A stretch of DNA of 60,106 nucleotides from an uncultured Muribaculaceae bacterium (GTDB lineage Bacteria; Bacteroidota; Bacteroidia; Bacteroidales; Muribaculaceae): the NCBI GenBank assembly GCA_910576935.1, contig CAJTKG010000008.1, positions 1 to 60,106 on the forward strand, given 5' to 3'. This document shows positions 15,788 through 24,268 of this stretch, in pieces. Position 1 is the stretch's first letter. Each line of letters begins with the position of its first letter. A program made the translations under genes and the position numbers. Below the pieces are notes generated by a model. The model saw only the letters and a program-made list of their open reading frames with translations, did no database searches and was not told the DNA's origin.

Positions 15788-17158
15788 TTATGCCACAAGA
15801 TCGGCTTTGTCGCGATATACATTCTTTTTATCTTTAAGTCTTCCTATAAAAGCCGTTCCGAAAGTTATTACTCCGACACGACCGACATACATCAATACTA
15901 TGATGGCGATTTTGCCCGTCACTGACAGTTCGGGGGTAATACCGGTACTCAATCCTACAGTACCTATCGCCGATGTAGCTTCAAACACTATCTGTGATAA
16001 CGCAAACGGCTCACTGTATGACAGCACGGTACAACCGATAAATATCATAGCGCCATAGGCAATGATATTCGTGAGAGCACTCTCGACGCGGTAGTGAGGG
16101 ATCTCTTTGCCTAAAAACGACACCCGCTTCCTTATGCCCAATCTTGACATTATAAATCCCCACACGGCCGAGACCGAGGTGCTCTTCACCCCTCCCCCCG
16201 TTCCAGACGGCGATGCGCCTATAAACATTATAAGAGAAAATACCAGGATAGGCCCGACCTTCAATAGCGAAAGGTCAACGGTGTTGAATCCGACTGTAGT
16301 CATTGCAGACATTGTCTGAAAAAATGAGTGCAATATCCGTTGTCCGAATCCCGCTCCGGTTTCCATCACAGGACTCAGGGCAAGAATTATAGTTCCTGCC
16401 GCCGTCATTATTGACGTGACAATAACTATTACTTTGGTTGTGAACGTCACCGAATAATCACGCCGGCGTAATTTATATGTAAGATCTGTCATTACGATGA
16501 ATCCCATCGCCCCGGCATAGCTTAATACTGCGACTGTTATATTCACGGCCAAATTATCATCCAGACTACACAGTGAATCACTGAACGGACTAAAGCCTGC
16601 CGTACAAAATGATGATATCGAAAGAAACAACGCTCTCCATCCGGGCACGGATATTCCGTAGTGATTCAATGATAAAAATAACGATATAAAGCCCAACAAC
16701 TCAAAGATAAGCGTAAAGTGCACTATATTGTTTACAAGATCTCTGAGCCGCATTCCCTGTGGCCGGGATATGGATGTTCCCATAACAGGCTGCGTGTATC
16801 CGGCATGATGTGTTATACGAAATATTATATATGAACTCATCGTCATATAACCGATACCTCCGATCTGAATCAAAAGTAAAATGACACATTGTCCTAATAT
16901 TGTGTAGCTTGTCGGGATGTCTAAAGTTGCCAGGCCGGTTGTAGAAACAGCTGACACGGAGGTGAACAGATTATCAACCCAGCCAATTTCCCGGGTCTGA
17001 GACCATGGAAGCATCAGAAGGGCAAAACCTAATATCATATATGTCATGTAACCCACAAGAATACTTCTCTCAGGCATATCCGAGTCATGCCCCAGAGTCA
17101 GTAGCTTCATGGGGTTTGTCCAAATCAGCACTTTACCAATATAATCGGTTATTTTCAT
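15788..17158 (-). CDS. Trk/Ktr-family K+ uptake channel subunit
   Basis: A 456-residue inner-membrane protein with the four-fold pore repeat of TrkH/KtrB. The four selectivity-filter turns are recognisable: STTGLATLD, CTAGFSPFS, TTVGFNTVD and GTVGLSTG. Ion-channel subunits of this size are closer to KtrB than to TrkH. The family normally needs a cytoplasmic RCK partner (KtrA or TrkA); none is encoded in this window. The gene is more AT-rich than gltX or lepA. It ends 65 bases from the lepA promoter and lies divergent from the ECF sigma factor. Confidence 0.88.
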   Translation of the reverse strand: MKITDYIGKVLIWTNPMKLLTLGHDSDMPERSILVGYMTYMILGFALLMLPWSQTREIGWVDNLFTSVSAVSTTGLATLDIPTSYTILGQCVILLLIQIGGIGYMTMSSYIIFRITHHAGYTQPVMGTSISRPQGMRLRDLVNNIVHFTLIFELLGFISLFLSLNHYGISVPGWRALFLSISSFCTAGFSPFSDSLCSLDDNLAVNITVAVLSYAGAMGFIVMTDLTYKLRRRDYSVTFTTKVIVIVTSIMTAAGTIILALSPVMETGAGFGQRILHSFFQTMSAMTTVGFNTVDLSLLKVGPILVFSLIMFIGASPSGTGGGVKSTSVSAVWGFIMSRLGIRKRVSFLGKEIPHYRVESALTNIIAYGAMIFIGCTVLSYSEPFALSQIVFEATSAIGTVGLSTGITPELSVTGKIAIIVLMYVGRVGVITFGTAFIGRLKDKKNVYRDKADLVA

Positions 17159-17313
17159 ATCATAAAAACAAGTCTATAATCAGAACAACAATTCAGATGA
17201 AAAACAGGTTTCTACGGATTTATCAAAAACAGGTTATTTTAAAGTAAAAAAATTTGATTTATTTTGTTGCAAAATCACAAAGGCTTCGTCATACATACAG
17301 AAAAGCGAATAAA

Positions 17314-17817
17314 ATGACTCACGATATACTGACATCGACATTCATTGCTCTGAAGCAAAAACTCGTCAGAGGCGCCGGACGCATAGTAGGTGATGACGAG
17401 GCTGACGACGTCCTACAGGAAGCCTTTGTCAGACTCTGGAGTCGTCGCGACGAGATCTCCGACAGCCATCAAGCCGAAGGCCTGGCATCGGTGACGGTCA
17501 GGAATATCAGCATCGACCGTTTCAGAGAACGCGGACGCCGTCATACCGAAAGCCTCGACGACAACGAATCAATCGAAGACTCAGATGACAAAACCGATCT
17601 CGAAGACACCTATGCCGAGGTCACGGCGATAATAGACCGCAGTCTGAGTGAGCGCGACAGACGCATCATGTATATGCGCGACCGCGACGGCATCGACTTC
17701 GACATCATCGCCGCCGAATTCGGGCTAAGCGAAGCCAATGTCAGAATGATCGTCAGCCGCGCCCGCACAACAATAAAAAACATATATCTCTCGACTCAAA
17801 ACAAAATACATCAATGA
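17314..17817 (+). CDS. ECF-type RNA polymerase sigma factor
   Basis: A 167-residue sigma-70 family factor. Region 2 covers the first half (GRIVGDDEADDVLQEAFVRLW is the 2.2 core-binding helix, followed by the 2.4 segment TVRNISIDRFR). Region 4 covers the C-terminal third (DRRIMYMRDRDGIDFDIIAAEFGLS, then EANVRMIVSRART). An upstream in-frame start at 17254 exists, but the extra 20 residues look unlike the family, so ATG 17314 is used. Its stop overlaps the anti-sigma start (ATGA). It probably transcribes this operon and envelope genes elsewhere. Confidence 0.9.
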   Translation: MTHDILTSTFIALKQKLVRGAGRIVGDDEADDVLQEAFVRLWSRRDEISDSHQAEGLASVTVRNISIDRFRERGRRHTESLDDNESIEDSDDKTDLEDTYAEVTAIIDRSLSERDRRIMYMRDRDGIDFDIIAAEFGLSEANVRMIVSRARTTIKNIYLSTQNKIHQ

Positions 17818-18296
17818 ACAACATAGAAAATATCAAATATTTAGAGAATCTGATCGACCTCTACTTCGAAGGCCGGAGCGACACCGCTCAAGAAACAGAA
17901 TTGCGCCGGCTGTTGGCATCAACAGATCTAACCGGCGACAAAATCGATCAGGCTCGGGCTGTCATCGGTTACTTCGCAGCCTCACGCGCTGTAGAAGTCA
18001 ATAGCAGGCGATCGGCTGCCGCTCCGAAGACGAAAGCGAGGATACTTCCCCGACTGCGACTTATCGACGCAGCCGCGTCTGTCGCCATCATCGCCGCTTT
18101 CACTCTGGCTATAACAAACTTCAGAACTGTCGACGACAGTAGCCGCTGCATGGCTTACGCCAACGATATCGTCATCAGCGACGCCGTCGAAGTGATGAGT
18201 ATAATGGATAATGATCTCTCGGCCATGCGCGAGGCCTCGGAGGCTTTTCAGGCTGAGATAATCGACCAGATGGAATTAATTGACATCGATCTATAA
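17814..18296 (+). CDS. Predicted membrane-bound anti-sigma factor
   Basis: A 160-residue protein with a cytoplasmic N-terminal part (ENLIDLYFEGRSDTAQETEL is the sigma-binding-like helix), one membrane segment at about 84-102 and a periplasmic tail of about 58 residues. There is no FecR domain, and the tail is acidic and helical. The 4-base overlap with the sigma gene and the topology make it a strong candidate to hold the sigma factor inactive. The signal and any protease are unknown. The role is inferred from context. Confidence 0.7.
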   Translation: MNNIENIKYLENLIDLYFEGRSDTAQETELRRLLASTDLTGDKIDQARAVIGYFAASRAVEVNSRRSAAAPKTKARILPRLRLIDAAASVAIIAAFTLAITNFRTVDDSSRCMAYANDIVISDAVEVMSIMDNDLSAMREASEAFQAEIIDQMELIDIDL

Positions 18297-18301
18297 ATCA
18301 T

Positions 18302-18748
18302 ATGGGTATGAAACACGTACTATTAATCACTCTGCTGACCTTTGCTTTAGGCCAGGCCGCAGCCCAGACCGGGCTTAATATCGACAGCGCATTCGACGGG
18401 CGTTTCCGTTCGTCGCCCGCCGCAGTCGAGACCGAAATATCGGGCAGCCCACTGAAAAACTCCGCCCTCGACATCTACCGCAGCATCACTTTGACCGACC
18501 CCGCTCTCACGGGCGACATCGAGGCTATGGTACTCAAAGACGGGGCCGACGCCGAGACCCGTCAGGTCAGATATATCGAAGGGCGTCTCTACTATGCCTA
18601 CTATATATTCAAACCTGTCGACAATTATCGCCGCTATCTGTTTTTCATCAACAGTTTCCTGAAAGGAGGCAAGAAGATGACTTTGATATACATGGCAGGC
18701 GAGGCTACTCCCGAACAAATAAAGAAGCTTATCTCAGGACATAAATAA
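18302..18748 (+). CDS. Small secreted protein, DUF6108-like (tentative)
   Basis: A 148-residue protein with a signal peptide (about 1-21, cut after AAA). The mature part contains LKNSALDIYRSITL, a conserved RLYYAYYIF segment and the C-terminal MTLIYMAGEATPEQIKKLI. The pattern resembles small exported proteins of Bacteroides annotated as DUF6108; I am not certain of the family. It starts 6 bases after the anti-sigma gene and so belongs to the sigma operon. A periplasmic location is likely; the function is unknown. Confidence 0.65.
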   Translation: MGMKHVLLITLLTFALGQAAAQTGLNIDSAFDGRFRSSPAAVETEISGSPLKNSALDIYRSITLTDPALTGDIEAMVLKDGADAETRQVRYIEGRLYYAYYIFKPVDNYRRYLFFINSFLKGGKKMTLIYMAGEATPEQIKKLISGHK

Positions 18749-18764
18749 AAACATATATAAGACA

Positions 18765-19646
18765 ATGAGACATCCGATCATCACATTATGCCTCGCGGCG
18801 GCCGCCACACTATCGGCGTCAGCATCGGCCAAGAACGACACCGTCGCCGTCATCGAGCACCCTACACTCGTGACCGTGAGCACTGTAAAAGGTGTGACCG
18901 TTCTGACCGTCAAAGGCAAAGAAGACAACAGCAATTACACCTACACTTATCAGACAGGCGGCGACAACGTCGACAGCCTTGACATTGATTTCGTCGAACC
19001 TACAATCGAGGATTTCACGCTGCCATTCATGCTCAAAAACGAAACGGAGTCAAAAAACCGGTATCAATCGTTCAAATACACATGGTTTAACAATATCTAT
19101 GCCGGCTGTCCGGTGTCGACCCGCGACGGTATCGTCACCAACGGCTTCGAGATCGGCGTACTCAACATCATCAGGCTAAACCAGCGTCTTTGGCGTCACG
19201 GGCCTATACTCTCGATCGGCTTCGGCATGGGCTACCAAAGACTCCGCGCTCCCAGGCATCTGTTTGACAGCCACAACGGCATACTATATCCCGTCGAACG
19301 CGACGAGGAGATAAAAGTGGCCCGGTCGCACTTCAACACGATGCACCTCCATGTGCCCGTGCTCATCAACTATAAATTCTCGCGCATACTCAAACTCTCG
19401 GCCGGAGCAGTCATAGATTTCAACACATATTGCTCGGCCAACACCAAATACAAAATCGGCAACACAGAAACACGACGCCACATCACTGGCCTCCATCAAC
19501 GCCTGATGACAGTACAGCCGACCGTCATATTCGGCTTCACCAATCTTATCGGCGTCTACGTCACATATTCGCCCATGAGCTACTTCCGCAAAGGCTACGG
19601 ACCGAATTTCTCAACAGTATCAGCCGGCATCAACATCGCGTTATAA
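18765..19646 (+). CDS. Envelope protein of the sigma operon, paralog 1
   Basis: A 293-residue protein with a signal peptide (about 1-22). The N-terminal beta-rich part has VIEHPTLVTVS and then NYTYTYQ. After a linker, repeated amphipathic strands (GPILSIGFGMGYQRL, LHVPVLINYKF) end in a hydrophobic C-terminus, as in an outer-membrane barrel. The order of motifs matches the next gene, so the pair arose by duplication. I do not recognise a named family. It lies 17 bases after the previous gene. A possible role is as a stress-regulated outer-membrane protein. Confidence 0.68.
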   Translation: MRHPIITLCLAAAATLSASASAKNDTVAVIEHPTLVTVSTVKGVTVLTVKGKEDNSNYTYTYQTGGDNVDSLDIDFVEPTIEDFTLPFMLKNETESKNRYQSFKYTWFNNIYAGCPVSTRDGIVTNGFEIGVLNIIRLNQRLWRHGPILSIGFGMGYQRLRAPRHLFDSHNGILYPVERDEEIKVARSHFNTMHLHVPVLINYKFSRILKLSAGAVIDFNTYCSANTKYKIGNTETRRHITGLHQRLMTVQPTVIFGFTNLIGVYVTYSPMSYFRKGYGPNFSTVSAGINIAL

Positions 19647-19659
19647 ACAGAAATACAAA

Positions 19660-20514
19660 ATGAAACACTATATCATCATCGCCGCCATCACTCTGGCGGC
19701 AAGCGCCTCGGCAACAGAGCCCGACAGCACCATCACATTCGACCGCCCCGAGCGCGTCGTAATCATCGAGAATCCCGGCGGCACAGGCATAGCCATCAGC
19801 GGCCACAACGACGAAGGCGACTACAATTACAACTTCGACCGCAACTCTGACAACGCCACGATACTCAGCTCAGAAGGCGGCCTGTCGCTGACACGACGAC
19901 GCCACTCTGAATTCGACATTGTCGTCGACGGATTTAACTTCGGTTTCGTCGGCGGCCAAGCACCCTCGGTCCTTGACCTCGAAGCCGGCAAATCGTTCGA
20001 ACTCGGCATACTCCACGTCCTCGGATTCAGATATACAAACTCACACGGCAACCATCTCACATTCGGTCCTGGCATCGTCTGGCGCAACCACCGCACAACG
20101 GGCAACACCCGTTTCACCGTCAACGACGGCACGGTAGGTTATGGCGGCTATGCCGAGGGTGTCACACCGCGATTCTCGCGTCTAAAGGTATTCAGCCTTC
20201 AGTTTCCATTGCTCTGGTGTCAGAAAACACCCTTGCGGGTCTTCGGCACACGGTTGTCGTTTACAGCCGGCGCCATCGCCAACTGGAACGCACATGGCAG
20301 CATACTGACATCGTGGACTGACGAAAACGGAGACAAAGTCAAGGAAAATATCACCGATTTCGGTCTGCGACGTTTCAGTGTCGACTTCTATGCGTCTGTG
20401 CGCATCTGTCCGTTCCTACAAATCTACGCACGCTATTCGCCGTATAAAATTTTCACCGGTGCAGCCTCTGTGACGATGAAAAACTTCTCGACAGGGCTCA
20501 CACTGCAGCTGTGA
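19660..20514 (+). CDS. Envelope protein of the sigma operon, paralog 2
   Basis: A 284-residue paralog of the preceding gene, 14 bases downstream. It has a signal peptide (about 1-18, ending ASA). VVIIENPGGTGIAISG followed by DYNYNFD mirrors the motif of paralog 1. A C-terminal barrel-like region contains FELGILHVLGFRY and ends LTLQL. Conservation is weak apart from the N-terminal motif and strand pattern, so the duplication is old. It is the last gene of the sigma operon; the gltX promoter follows within 35 bases. Function is unknown. Confidence 0.68.
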   Translation: MKHYIIIAAITLAASASATEPDSTITFDRPERVVIIENPGGTGIAISGHNDEGDYNYNFDRNSDNATILSSEGGLSLTRRRHSEFDIVVDGFNFGFVGGQAPSVLDLEAGKSFELGILHVLGFRYTNSHGNHLTFGPGIVWRNHRTTGNTRFTVNDGTVGYGGYAEGVTPRFSRLKVFSLQFPLLWCQKTPLRVFGTRLSFTAGAIANWNAHGSILTSWTDENGDKVKENITDFGLRRFSVDFYASVRICPFLQIYARYSPYKIFTGAASVTMKNFSTGLTLQL

Positions 20515-20540
20515 CACTTTCATATATCGCGAAAATATCT

Positions 20541-20548
20541 TAACTTTG
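20541..20548 (+). promoter_or_regulatory. gltX promoter -7 box
   Basis: TAACTTTG lies 37 bases before the gltX ATG. A near-TTTG (TTTC) lies at 20518-20521, close to the expected -33 position. Confidence 0.55.
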
Positions 20549-20585
20549 CAGTCAAAACCAAACTGTCATACATTAAACTAACATC

Positions 20586-22127
20586 ATGGACCGTGAAGTA
20601 AGAGTAAGATTCGCTCCCTCGCCTACAGGACCTTTACATATAGGAGGCGTCAGAACAGCCCTCTACAACTATCTTTTCGCACGCCGCAACAACGGCAAAA
20701 TGATTCTTCGCATCGAAGACACAGACTCGCAGCGATTTGTGCCCGGAGCCGAAGACTATATCAACGAAGCCCTCGCCTGGCTCGGCATCAAAATCGACGA
20801 AGGCGTCAGAGAGGGCGGCCCATACGGTCCATATAAGCAAAGCGAACGCCGCGACATCTACCGCGAGCATGTCAAAATGCTGCTCGACAACGGTAAAGCG
20901 TATATCGCTTTCGATACTCCGGCTGAGCTCGAGGCCAAACGAAATGAGGTGCAAAATTTCCAGTATGACGCCTCGACGCGCCTGTCTATGCGCAACTCGC
21001 TGTCGATGCCTGCCGACGAGGTCAAACGTCTTATCGACGATGGCACACAATATGTCGTGCGCTTCAAAATCGAGCCGGGGCGCAACGTGGAGGTAAATGA
21101 CCTCATACGCGGCAAGGTGGTCATAAAGAGCGATATTCTCGACGACAAAGTGCTATATAAGAGTGCCGACGATCTCCCGACATATCATCTGGCAAACATC
21201 GTCGACGACCATCTGATGAAAGTGTCGCATGTAATCCGTGGCGAAGAATGGTTGCCTTCTGCCCCTCTCCACGTACTATTATATGAAGCGTTCGGCTGGG
21301 CCGACACTATGCCGGAGTTTGTCCATCTTCCACTGCTGCTCAAACCGGACGGCAAAGGCAAGCTCAGCAAACGCGACGGCGACCGTCTCGGTTTTCCCGT
21401 CTTCCCCCTCGAATGGCACGATCCGGCCACCGGCAATATCTCGAGCGGTTACCGCGAAAGCGGCTATCTTCCTGAAGCCGTTGTCAACTTCCTTGCCCTT
21501 CTGGGCTGGAATCCGGGCGATGACACCGAGGTGATGTCAATTGACGATCTCATCGCGAAATTCTCGTTTGAACACTGCTCGAAGGCCGGAGCCAAATTTG
21601 CATACGAAAAAGGCAAATGGTTTAACCATACATATCTCCAGCAGCTCGATGACCGTGCTCTTGCCGAGCTTTTTATACCGGTGCTTAAAGAAAACGGCAT
21701 CAACCCCGACGATTTCGGCATCGACTATATCACCCGCGCCGTCACCATGGTCAAGAGCCGAATAAATTTTGTCAGAGACCTCTGGGAACAGGCGCGCTTC
21801 TTCTTCGTCGCTCCCGAGACCTACGACCCCAAGGCTGTCAAAAAGCGTTGGTCGGAAGACACACCGCTCATAATGAACGAGCTCATCGCCAAACTCGAGG
21901 CTCTGCCCGACTTTTCATCCAAACCGTCAGAAGAAGTAATTCTAAAATGGATCACCGACAACGGCTATCACATGGGCAATGTCATGAATGCTTTCCGTCT
22001 GGCCGTGGTCGGTGAATGCAAAGGTCCGCACATGTTCGAGATTACCGAGCTGATAGGCCGCGAGAAAACAATCGAACGCATCAAAAAGGCCATCGAGAAC
22101 ATAAAGTCTGATGAACCTGCTGTATAA
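20586..22127 (+). CDS. gltX: Glutamyl-tRNA synthetase
   Basis: A 513-residue class I aminoacyl-tRNA synthetase that charges tRNA-Glu in the cytoplasm. The HIGH motif reads HIGG (18-21) within APSPTGPLHIGG, and KLSKRDGD is the KMSKS equivalent. The C-terminal anticodon-binding part includes FRLAVVGECKGPHMFEI. Length and motifs are typical of Bacteroidetes GltX. The 3' end overlaps the start of waaA by 17 bases, so the two are co-translated. Confidence 0.97.
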   Translation: MDREVRVRFAPSPTGPLHIGGVRTALYNYLFARRNNGKMILRIEDTDSQRFVPGAEDYINEALAWLGIKIDEGVREGGPYGPYKQSERRDIYREHVKMLLDNGKAYIAFDTPAELEAKRNEVQNFQYDASTRLSMRNSLSMPADEVKRLIDDGTQYVVRFKIEPGRNVEVNDLIRGKVVIKSDILDDKVLYKSADDLPTYHLANIVDDHLMKVSHVIRGEEWLPSAPLHVLLYEAFGWADTMPEFVHLPLLLKPDGKGKLSKRDGDRLGFPVFPLEWHDPATGNISSGYRESGYLPEAVVNFLALLGWNPGDDTEVMSIDDLIAKFSFEHCSKAGAKFAYEKGKWFNHTYLQQLDDRALAELFIPVLKENGINPDDFGIDYITRAVTMVKSRINFVRDLWEQARFFFVAPETYDPKAVKKRWSEDTPLIMNELIAKLEALPDFSSKPSEEVILKWITDNGYHMGNVMNAFRLAVVGECKGPHMFEITELIGREKTIERIKKAIENIKSDEPAV

Positions 22128-23367
22128 TGCCGGCATCCATTGTCTAAGCATGGGCGCACGTCTGGCCTCATTGAAGTCAGACAAGATAGCCCGCATGCTC
22201 AAAGGTCAGCATGTTACAGCCGAGACACTCGCCGGGAAACGTGCCGAGGCAGCACCTGGCGGTTTTGACATATGGTTTCATGTCGCCTCGCTCGGTGAAT
22301 TCGAGCAGGCACGTCCTATGATAGAGAAAATCAGGGCCGCGCAACCTGAAAAAAAAATACTGTTGACTTTTTTCTCGCCTTCGGGCTACGAAGTCAGATA
22401 CAACTACGACAAAGTTGATGCTGTCTGTTATCTGCCCTTTGACCTCCCCCGCCGCGTCAGACGTTTTATCGCCGACGCAGCGCCCAAAATGGCTATATTC
22501 GTCAAATATGAATTCTGGGGCAATTACCTCACCGCTCTGAAACAAGCCGGTATACCGGTGTATATCATCTCGGCGATATTCCGCCCGGGGCAGCGATTCT
22601 TCAAGCCCTGGGGAGCGATGTTCAGAAAGATGCTGTCGTGCTACAAGCATATCTTCGTTCAGGACAAAGCCTCGAAAGATCTCCTTGCAGGTATAGGCTT
22701 CGATAACGTCACAACCGCCGGAGACACCCGTTTTGATCGTGTCAGCGACATCGTCGCCCATGCCAAAGATGTCAACGAAGTCGCGGCTATGACAGCCTCG
22801 TCGCCATTTACCCTGATAGCGGGAAGCAGCTGGCCCGCCGACGAGGAACTGTATATTCCCTGGCTCCACAGCCATCCCGATGTCAAAGCTGTTATAGCCC
22901 CTCATGAATTCGACGCCCGACGGGTCGCTGAACTTGCAGACCGGCTGGGACGCAATGACACCGTCATCCTGTCGGAGCTCCGCGCCAAAGGCGTCACAGC
23001 TCCGACAGCAAAATATATGATAATCGACTGCTTCGGTCTGTTGAGCAGCATCTACCGCTACGGCGATGTCGCCGTAATAGGCGGGGGATTCGGGAACGGC
23101 ATACACAACCTCAACGAGGCCGCCGTTTTTGACATGCCGGTCATATTCGGGCCCAATCACCATAAGTTCAAGGAAGCAAGCGACCTGCTCGAGTGCAGAG
23201 GCGGTTTCTGCTATGACAGCGCAGACAGCTTCAGCCGCATCATAGAACCACTTTATAACACTAAAAACCTCCTTGACAAAGCCGGCAAAGCCGCCGGCGA
23301 CTATATAAGGCACAGCCTCGGTGCCACAATAAAAATTTATAACTTGATATTCAAAAACCATGATTAA
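22111..23367 (+). CDS. waaA: 3-deoxy-D-manno-octulosonic acid (Kdo) transferase
   Basis: A 418-residue inner-membrane-associated GT30 enzyme that adds Kdo to the lipid A precursor. FHVASLGEFEQARPMIEKI near the start is the family signature, with the catalytic Glu in GEFEQA. A later stretch, YRYGDVAVIGGGFGNGIHNLNEAA, is the donor-binding region, and PVIFGPNHHKFKEA is conserved. An N-terminal hydrophobic segment (about 1-20) serves as anchor. It overlaps gltX by 17 bases and the ArgC-like gene by 8 bases. Confidence 0.93.
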   Translation: MNLLYNAGIHCLSMGARLASLKSDKIARMLKGQHVTAETLAGKRAEAAPGGFDIWFHVASLGEFEQARPMIEKIRAAQPEKKILLTFFSPSGYEVRYNYDKVDAVCYLPFDLPRRVRRFIADAAPKMAIFVKYEFWGNYLTALKQAGIPVYIISAIFRPGQRFFKPWGAMFRKMLSCYKHIFVQDKASKDLLAGIGFDNVTTAGDTRFDRVSDIVAHAKDVNEVAAMTASSPFTLIAGSSWPADEELYIPWLHSHPDVKAVIAPHEFDARRVAELADRLGRNDTVILSELRAKGVTAPTAKYMIIDCFGLLSSIYRYGDVAVIGGGFGNGIHNLNEAAVFDMPVIFGPNHHKFKEASDLLECRGGFCYDSADSFSRIIEPLYNTKNLLDKAGKAAGDYIRHSLGATIKIYNLIFKNHD

Positions 23368-24268
23368 AGCCGCTATCATGGGCGGCTCAGGTTGCCGCGC
23401 AGGTGAACTTGTCCGCCTCATCATCAACCACCCTGATGTCAATCTGTTGTGGGCCTACAGTCTTTCTCACGCCGGTGCGGCTATCAGCGACATACACCGC
23501 GGCCTCGTCGGCGAGTGCGACATGACGTTTACCGATAAGGCGGTCCTCGATGGCGTTGACGTGCTCTTCAGTTGTCTGCCACAAGGTAAGCTGCGCGAAT
23601 TTCTCAATAGCGTACCCGTAGACGATAATCTACGCATAATCGACATCACAGGAGATTTCCGCCATGACGGTATCGACAGCGGCTTCACTTACGGCCTGCC
23701 GGAGCTAAACCGCAAGGCTCTGGTAAGAGGCGCGACAAAAGCGTCGACACCGTCACCGGCGGTCCACGCAGCCGCTCTTGGCCTGTTGCCACTTGCCAAA
23801 AACCTGCTGCTCAACACACCCATCGAAATAACCGGCGTGACAGCATCAACTGACAGTTCGCTCGGCAACAATTTTGTCAACGAAATTTCTGACGCCATGA
23901 CGGCTCTTCAGACCGATTTCAGCGCGCCGATCACCATGGACATACGGCGCGGCGGCTTCACCCGCGGCACAGCTGTCACCATAAAGACTGCAATAACAAT
24001 TTCACCGGAGAGCATCCGCCGACTTTTCGAAGAATTTTATGACGATCATAACTTCACATTCATCGTCGACCGCCCTGTCGACATACTCGATGTAGCCAAT
24101 ACCAACAAAGCGCTTATTTATATCGACAAGGAAAACGACATACTGACCATCAGCACAGTCATCGACAATATTGTCAAAGGTTCGTCAGGCAATGCCATAC
24201 ACTGTATGAACCTGCTGTTCGGACTACACGAACGCACCGGCCTCAACCTCAAGGCTTCGGCTTATTGA
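23360..24268 (+). CDS. ArgC-like protein lacking the catalytic Cys and His
   Basis: A 302-residue intact reading frame, clearly homologous to N-acetyl-gamma-glutamyl-phosphate reductase (ArgC). It has GGSGCRAGELVRLIINHP at the nucleotide site, the YGLPELNR segment and the C-terminal DNIVKGSSGNAIHCMNL block. The catalytic motif NPGC is TPSP (130-133), so the nucleophilic Cys is absent. The stretch of about 20 residues that carries the catalytic His in Bacteroides ArgC is missing. It is probably a pseudo-enzyme or has another function. No other arginine gene is near. It overlaps waaA by 8 bases and, convergently, the next gene by 7. Confidence 0.8.
   Translation: MIKAAIMGGSGCRAGELVRLIINHPDVNLLWAYSLSHAGAAISDIHRGLVGECDMTFTDKAVLDGVDVLFSCLPQGKLREFLNSVPVDDNLRIIDITGDFRHDGIDSGFTYGLPELNRKALVRGATKASTPSPAVHAAALGLLPLAKNLLLNTPIEITGVTASTDSSLGNNFVNEISDAMTALQTDFSAPITMDIRRGGFTRGTAVTIKTAITISPESIRRLFEEFYDDHNFTFIVDRPVDILDVANTNKALIYIDKENDILTISTVIDNIVKGSSGNAIHCMNLLFGLHERTGLNLKASAY

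Noticed and set aside
22177..23442. 421-codon frame opposite waaA
   Set aside because: It is a shadow of the GC-rich third positions of waaA; translated sequence is Cys- and Val-rich without domains.
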